Origin: Cyclostephanos tholiformis
Taxonomy: Eukaryota; Bacillariophyta; Thalassiosirophyceae; Thalassiosirales; Thalassiosiraceae
Length of the DNA stretch: 11,505 bases
Reading direction: 5' to 3'
Assembly (NCBI GenBank): GCA_036939975.1
Contig: JALLPB010004173.1
Location: 1 to 11,505, forward strand
Shown in pieces: positions 7,547-11,505 of this stretch (positions are counted from its first letter, which is position 1; every line of letters starts with the position of its first letter). The notes below the pieces were generated by a model that was not told the DNA's origin, ran no database searches, and was given only the letters and a program-made list of their open reading frames with translations. A program made the position numbers and the translations under genes.

Positions 7547-8764
7547 ATGTCATCTTCCGCCGCCTACGTTGAAACCCCCGCTGCTACTATGTGCGCCACC
7601 TTCCCCAAGCCGCCTGATCCAAGCTTGGGAATGCCCAACTTGTTTGTCCTCAATGACTTGCTTCAATACATGTGCAAATGTGCGCAAACGCACAAGTCAC
7701 TCATCTCGAAGAAGATGAATCTATTGTACATCGCCATCGATGACACACTCTACTCACACTACTCCGGTGGCAAAGCATATCCTGTTGCTAACTATCCCTT
7801 CCCGCCAGAACCTGATGATGTGCCCAACTACACCGGTGCCGTCGATGCAAACCAGCATGCCACCATCAAAACGACACACGGCTTGGCCCAAAAATGATGC
7901 AACGACGTCATCAACATGAACACGGCGCTCATCGACACCTTCCTCGACCTTATTCCTGTGGCTTTCAAGCAATCCTACGAGCAGATCCGCATGGAAAACC
8001 CCAACTCCGTTTTCCGCGAGATGTTTGCGTGGTTTGTCACCAAATATGGTCGAACGTCCGCTGAAGATCGCGCGGCCAATCGCAACGTGATGGCCCTCGA
8101 ATGGCACCCTGCTCAAGGGTTTGAACTCCTCGTTGCACGCCTCTTTCAGGGCGCCACCTTTGCTAATCTCACCAAGTATCCCATCCCCGACGACGACATC
8201 GTCGACATCGGGATACGCGTCCTCCATTGCACTGGCCTCTTTGCAGAGGAATATAAGGCATTGATCACTCGTGGCGACAACCCCAACAACGCGATGACGT
8301 TTGCCGCATTCCGTACCTTCTGGGGGATGGCCGTGAACATCACCGCATTCACCACCACCCCCGCATCACAACATGGCTACGGCATGGCGGCCACCGAGGA
8401 CGACTCATCAACGACATCGCTGACTGACGCCGTCACCAACTTTGGTGCCGCGTACGCTGCCACCCAAGAATCCCTTCGGGCGAACAACACCACCATCAAT
8501 GCAATGCAGGGGCAATTCCACATGCTCTGCAATGTGATTGGGAATCAGCCCCCTGCTGGCATGATCCAGTTCGCCCGACCCCCCGGACAGGGTGGGCAGG
8601 GGCACCACTCGCGCGGCCGGCGTGGTGGTGGGCATGGCGGTGGCGGCGGCGGCAACAACAACGTCGGCGACAACTACTACGGCAGAGGAAACAACCCTCC
8701 CCAGTATGGTACCACCTCCTTCCACCCCGGCGGCAATACTTATCATGGTGGTGGCGGTGGCGGT

Positions 8765-8806
8765 GGCGGATACAACAATCCCACCGGCGGCGGATACAAC
8801 AATCCC
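8765..8806 (+). repeat. 24-bp period direct repeat in Gly-rich Gag
   Basis: The 18-mer ggcggatacaacaatccc is present at 8765-8782 and exactly again at 8789-8806. It encodes two GGYNNP blocks in an 8-residue period, within a longer run of Gly codons (from about 8626) of ggtggc type. Such tracts vary in length by slippage and are common in RNA-binding RGG-like regions. Confidence 0.85.
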
Positions 8807-8860
8807 CCCGGCACTCTCCGTGCACCTTCGCCAATCAAACGATTTGAAAACTGGTATTAT

Positions 8861-8932
8861 TGCCACACCCATGGTGGCGACGTCGATGACAACCACACCA
8901 GCGGATCGTGCGCCCACCCTGGCAAGCACCAC
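8861..8932 (+). other. Unconventional Copia Gag zinc knuckle (C-x2-H-x7-H-x4-C-x5-H)
   Basis: Following NWYY, the residues read CHTHGGDVDDNHTSGSCAHP and then GKHH, giving Cys-x2-His-x7-His-x4-Cys-x5-His. It occupies the place where Copia Gag normally has CX2CX4HX4C, but the second Cys of that motif is a His. I associate this form with stramenopile Copia Gag proteins, from memory. The expected role is binding of element RNA. Confidence 0.6.
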
Positions 8933-9322
8933 CAACGCGCAGCCACACGAACCAACACAATGAATGGCAGCATGAAGGGGATGCACAAGACCGTGCTCCC
9001 CAGCACCGTCGGCCGCCGCCCACAAGCGGGGCGCCCACCCCCCGCACCTGTCAATTACACCCCCACCTTCAGCATGCCTTTTGGTGACGGAGGCCCACAT
9101 TTCCCCACTGCCCCCGGCAGTTGGGGTTTTGGTCCACATGCGGCGGCCTATCAACGCGCCAACAACATTCCCCTGCCACAGCCCGGCACTGCGATGATGG
9201 CAAACACGATGGCATTCAACAATGCCTATCCTTTCCCTAGCCCCACACCTCCTGTGGTCCCACCACCTGTTTTCGGTTCGACGCCTGGGCCTACAAATCC
9301 AACGTGGTTCAGCAACTTCTGA

Positions 9323-10324
9323 CGATTAGGGGCGGCCAATGATGATATCAATAAATTAAATCTTAATTTATCCACACGTTGCCCAACCCCCACCCACAAA
9401 TATGCTCTCGCCGCAGCAGCCCTCCTTCGCACAGTCCAATTGGACATCAACGTCATCAAAAATTGGGTAATCCTTGACTCCGGTGCCACCAGCCATTTCC
9501 TCACGTCCACAGCCCCCGCGACCAACATCACTCCTACCACCAAACCCATTGTCGCACGACTACCCAATGGTGAACGTGTGATGTCCATGCACACATGCAC
9601 ATTGGACATCCCCACACTCCCTGCGGCTGCACGCCTCGCCCACATCATCCCCCACTTAGCCTCCCACTCCCTCATATTGGTTGTAACGCTCTGTAACACC
9701 GGCTGCGACATTGCCTTCACCAAAATTGGATGCACCATCTCATATCGCGGTCGCCCTGTGCTGTGCGCCAACAAATGCACGCGCACAGGTTTATGGATGA
9801 TCCCGCTCACAGCTACACCAGCACCAGCAGCACCACCCACCAACACGCTACCTGACAACCTCCCCAATGCGATTGCTGCCAATGTTGATGCTACATCGAC
9901 CACTGCCGAATATGCACGGTTTGTCCACCAAGCCCTCTGCTCTCCCCCCCCGGCAACTTTGCTGCAGGCACTCGAGCGCAGCAGAGAACTTGCGACTATA
10001 CCCGGATTCTTGGCCCGCCTTGTCCGAACACATATCCCGCTGTCTATCGCCACCAACAAAGGCCACATGAGCCGCCACCGACAGGGCACCTGCTCAATGC
10101 GATCCCTCCAACCGGCCATTCTCGAGGCACGCCGCCACGTCAATGAGATGCCACCACTCGAAGAAATCTGTGGTGCCCACGACATCTTCTGCTTTGCGGC
10201 CCTCGCCAACCTCACCACCGGCACCATGTACACCAATCTTCCGGGAGCCTTCCCAACCACTCCTTCAGGGACCTCAACGCCATCCTTGTCCACGCCATGC
10301 CCTCCAAGAACGATGGCACCATGA
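9323..10324 (+). pseudogene. pol: Copia Pol, first part: protease, pre-integrase and start of integrase
   Basis: The frame is the same as gag and continues after the TGA at 9320-9322 with RLGAANDDINKLNLNLSTR, so no separate start codon is needed. The protease active site is WVILDSGATSHFL, with the catalytic Asp at 9476-9478. Later blocks are PIVARLPNGERVMSMHTCTL, AHIIPHLASHSLILVVTLCN and CTRTGLWMIPL, the usual end of this protease zone. The pre-integrase part has FVHQALCSPPPATLLQALER from 9920, then IPGFLARLVRTHIP and NKGHMSRHRQG. The integrase opens with TGTMYTNLPGAF. Relatives as I know them have Asp where this copy has Asn (10235-10237), which would remove the first catalytic acid. After GAFP the frame leaves the family reading and stops at 10322-10324. 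Product would be a truncated polyprotein. Confidence 0.85.
9351..9371. repeat. AT-rich hairpin 28 bases after the gag stop
   Basis: The arms ataaattaa (9351-9359) and ttaatttat (9363-9371) are perfect complements around a 3-base loop. It is the only clear AT-only stretch in an otherwise GC-rich gene, and it is also coding (INKLNLNLS) in the gag-pol frame. It might help readthrough of the TGA at 9320-9322, although its distance from the stop is large and the stem is weak. Confidence 0.7.
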
Positions 10325-11505
10325 TTGACGCCTTCACCGCCATCCTCGCCACCCTCGCTGCCCGCAAGTATCACCCCACCCTCAATGTGATGGACAACGA
10401 GTGCTCAAAAGCCGTCGCAGCACACATCCACAAAAATAACATAGACATTCACCTTGTCCCCCCCCAGAACCATCGGGTCAATGCTGCTGAGCGTGCCATC
10501 ACAACGTTCAAAGAACATTTTATCGTGGGGCTTGCCACTGTCGACAAAGACTGCCCCCTCCAACTCTGGGATGACTTCTTACCCCAAGTTGAACTAACGC
10601 TCAATCTCCTTCGCTTCTCTTGCCAGGATCCCACCAGGTCTGCCAATGAAGAAGTCTATGGTTTTTATGATTTCAACAAGACTCCCATTGCGCCCCTTGG
10701 AACAAAAAGCCTTGTCTATGATGATCCCACCATCCGCATAAGTTGGGCCCCACATGGCACCGACGCATATTACGTCGGCGTTGCCCCCAAGCACTACCAA
10801 TGCATGCACTTCTTTGTGCCCGCAACACGACGATACCGTATTGCTGACACTTGGCGCCTCTACTCCAGCCATTGCACCACGCCAACCATCTCCCCCCACG
10901 ATGTCACTGTGTTAACTGCGTGTGATATCCTACACGCGCTCGATGGAACGGTTCCCATTACGTCGCATGATGCCATCGCCCTGCGGATGGCTATCCGCGA
11001 CCTCACCGAGATTGTGTCCCCGACAGTTCCCACCATTGACACAGCTCCAAGGGTGGGGGGTACACCAGAACCGAGGGTGCCCATCGCCACACGAGATGCG
11101 AGGGTGCTACGCTCCACACTCAGCAACGATGCTGCCCCCCCGGTCCTCTACCCCTGTGGTGCCACAACATCACTCAACATGATGGCGCATGCATGCATCT
11201 GTGGTATGCATCTTATCCATCAATGGACCACATGCAACAACAACCCGTTTGCACCTTTGGAGGCCGGCGACGAGCCCATTGTTCCCTGCGATGACGACGA
11301 CCATGATTGTGCCCCTGAAGATGCCACAATTTGCACCGACAACTGCACTGTGCCCACGCGGATGCGCACCGACAACCGCACTATGCCCACGCGCACCCGA
11401 CGACCTCGCACCACAACCATGCAACAACCGCACCAGAGCCCCACCACTCACACCCTGCGGTCGGCGGTCACACCACGGGTTCTTCGCTCTGGCCGCACCC
11501 TTCTC
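10261..11505 (+). pseudogene. pol: Copia Pol, second part: integrase core, post-integrase zone and linker, open to window end
   Basis: A frame with no stop runs from about 10261 to the last base (more than 410 codons), shifted relative to the upstream pol frame. It begins FRDLNAILVHAMPSKNDG and has the second catalytic Asp in LNVMDNECSK (10393-10395) and the catalytic Glu in HRVNAAERAITTFKEHF (10489-10491), 31 residues apart. PLQLWDDFLPQVELTLNLLR and YGFYDFNKTPIAPLGTKSLV follow, then SWAPHGTDAYYVGVAP and FFVPATRRYRIADTWRLY, the post-integrase zone typical of this lineage. From about 10880 the sequence is a low-complexity linker with CDDDDHDC and Thr/Pro/Arg repeats, ending VTPRVLRSGRTLL, where reverse transcriptase should begin beyond the window. 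There is no start codon at the frame entry; it was joined to the upstream frame before the deletion near 10250-10276. Confidence 0.85.
11333..11398 (+). repeat. 33-bp tandem duplication in the Pol linker
   Basis: Two copies start at 11333 and 11366. Their first 28 bases (gcaccgacaac/tgc...cacgcg type) differ at two positions. They encode two 11-residue units built on T-D-N-x-T-x-P-T-R. The duplication keeps the frame and lies in a variable linker, so it should be tolerated. Confidence 0.8.

Larger units (their letters stand above)
7547..9322 (+). pseudogene. gag: Copia Gag, near-intact with one in-frame TGA
   Basis: Gag would form the particle and bind RNA. The ATG at 7547 (MSSSAAYVETPAATM) begins a frame of about 590 codons broken only by TGA at 7895-7897; the downstream part continues in the same frame from CNDVINMNTALIDTF. 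The capsid-like part has LIPVAFKQSYEQIRMENP, FREMFAWFVTKYGRTSAEDR, HPAQGFELLVARLF and FRTFWGMAVNITAFT. Then come GNQPPAGMIQFARPP, an RGRRGG basic Gly-rich stretch (about 8607-8820) with Asn/Tyr repeats, an unusual zinc knuckle (8861-8932), the block NGSMKGMHKTVLPS and a Pro-rich tail ending FSNF. An ATG at 7916 could restart a shorter product without the first ~120 residues. The TGA could derive from CGA by C-to-T change at a CpG, but relatives are needed to tell. The frame stop at 9320-9322 lies directly before pol in the same frame. Confidence 0.85.
7547..11505 (+). mobile_element. Ty1/Copia LTR retrotransposon (diatom-type), 3' half beyond window
   Basis: The plus strand reads gag, aspartic protease, integrase in that order, and integrase directly follows protease, which defines Ty1/Copia and excludes Gypsy. 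The window ends in the linker after integrase, before reverse transcriptase and RNase H. Compared with the Gypsy neighbour the coding frame is long and well kept, third positions are rich in C, and CpG is common, all pointing to a younger copy. Lesions are few: TGA at 7895-7897, TGA at 9320-9322 (possibly functional), and a deletion with frameshift near 10250-10276. Placement in the Copia lineages seen in diatoms and related stramenopiles is inferred from the Gag knuckle and the post-integrase signature. Confidence 0.88.

Noticed and set aside
8408..9154. Minus-strand open frame of 248 codons opposite Copia gag
   Set aside because: It mirrors the Gly- and Pro-rich part of Gag; its Val/Ala-rich translation is a shadow of low-complexity codons.
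9226..10374. Minus-strand open frame of 382 codons opposite Copia pol
   Set aside because: It is antisense to a clear protease and integrase frame. C-rich third positions on the plus strand suppress stops on this minus-strand frame, and no domain is visible in it.

Overview
This window looks like nuclear repeat-rich DNA of a eukaryote, most likely a stramenopile and probably a diatom. No cellular gene, tRNA or rRNA could be recognised. Nearly everything that can be explained is two long terminal repeat (LTR) retrotransposons of different superfamilies, placed head to head and both cut by the window edges. The lineage call rests on remembered resemblance of the Gag, protease, integrase and post-integrase signatures to diatom elements. 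It was not checked by a search.

Positions 1 to about 6490, minus strand: an old Ty3/Gypsy-type element. In its own 5'-3' order (decreasing coordinates) it has gag with a CCHC-like knuckle, a basic tail, a retropepsin-like protease, a linker, reverse transcriptase, RNase H, an unusual domain of about 450 residues, and an integrase that runs off the left edge. It carries many in-frame stops, frameshifts and small indels. The catalytic centre of its reverse transcriptase is deleted. It is poor in CpG and rich in TG/CA.

Positions 6481 to 7546: the gap between the two gag genes. It begins with a candidate primer binding site for the Gypsy element, then a minisatellite of about twelve 18-bp units that each contain a small dyad. 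Next come about 600 bases I could not assign, then about 225 bases that probably hold LTR or leader sequence of the second element. The paired LTRs lie outside the window, so LTR ends cannot be defined.

Positions 7547 to 11505, plus strand: a much better preserved, CpG-rich Ty1/Copia-type element. Gag and the first part of Pol share one reading frame, broken only by TGA at 7895-7897 and TGA at 9320-9322. Pol holds a D-S-G-A protease, a pre-integrase zone, an integrase with a frameshifting deletion near 10250-10276, a post-integrase zone and a variable linker. The window ends before the reverse transcriptase.

Points most worth following up: the methyltransferase-like extra domain of the Gypsy element; the TGA between gag and pol with an AT-rich hairpin downstream; the dyad minisatellite that starts at the putative LTR/PBS junction; and the sharp CpG contrast between the two elements.
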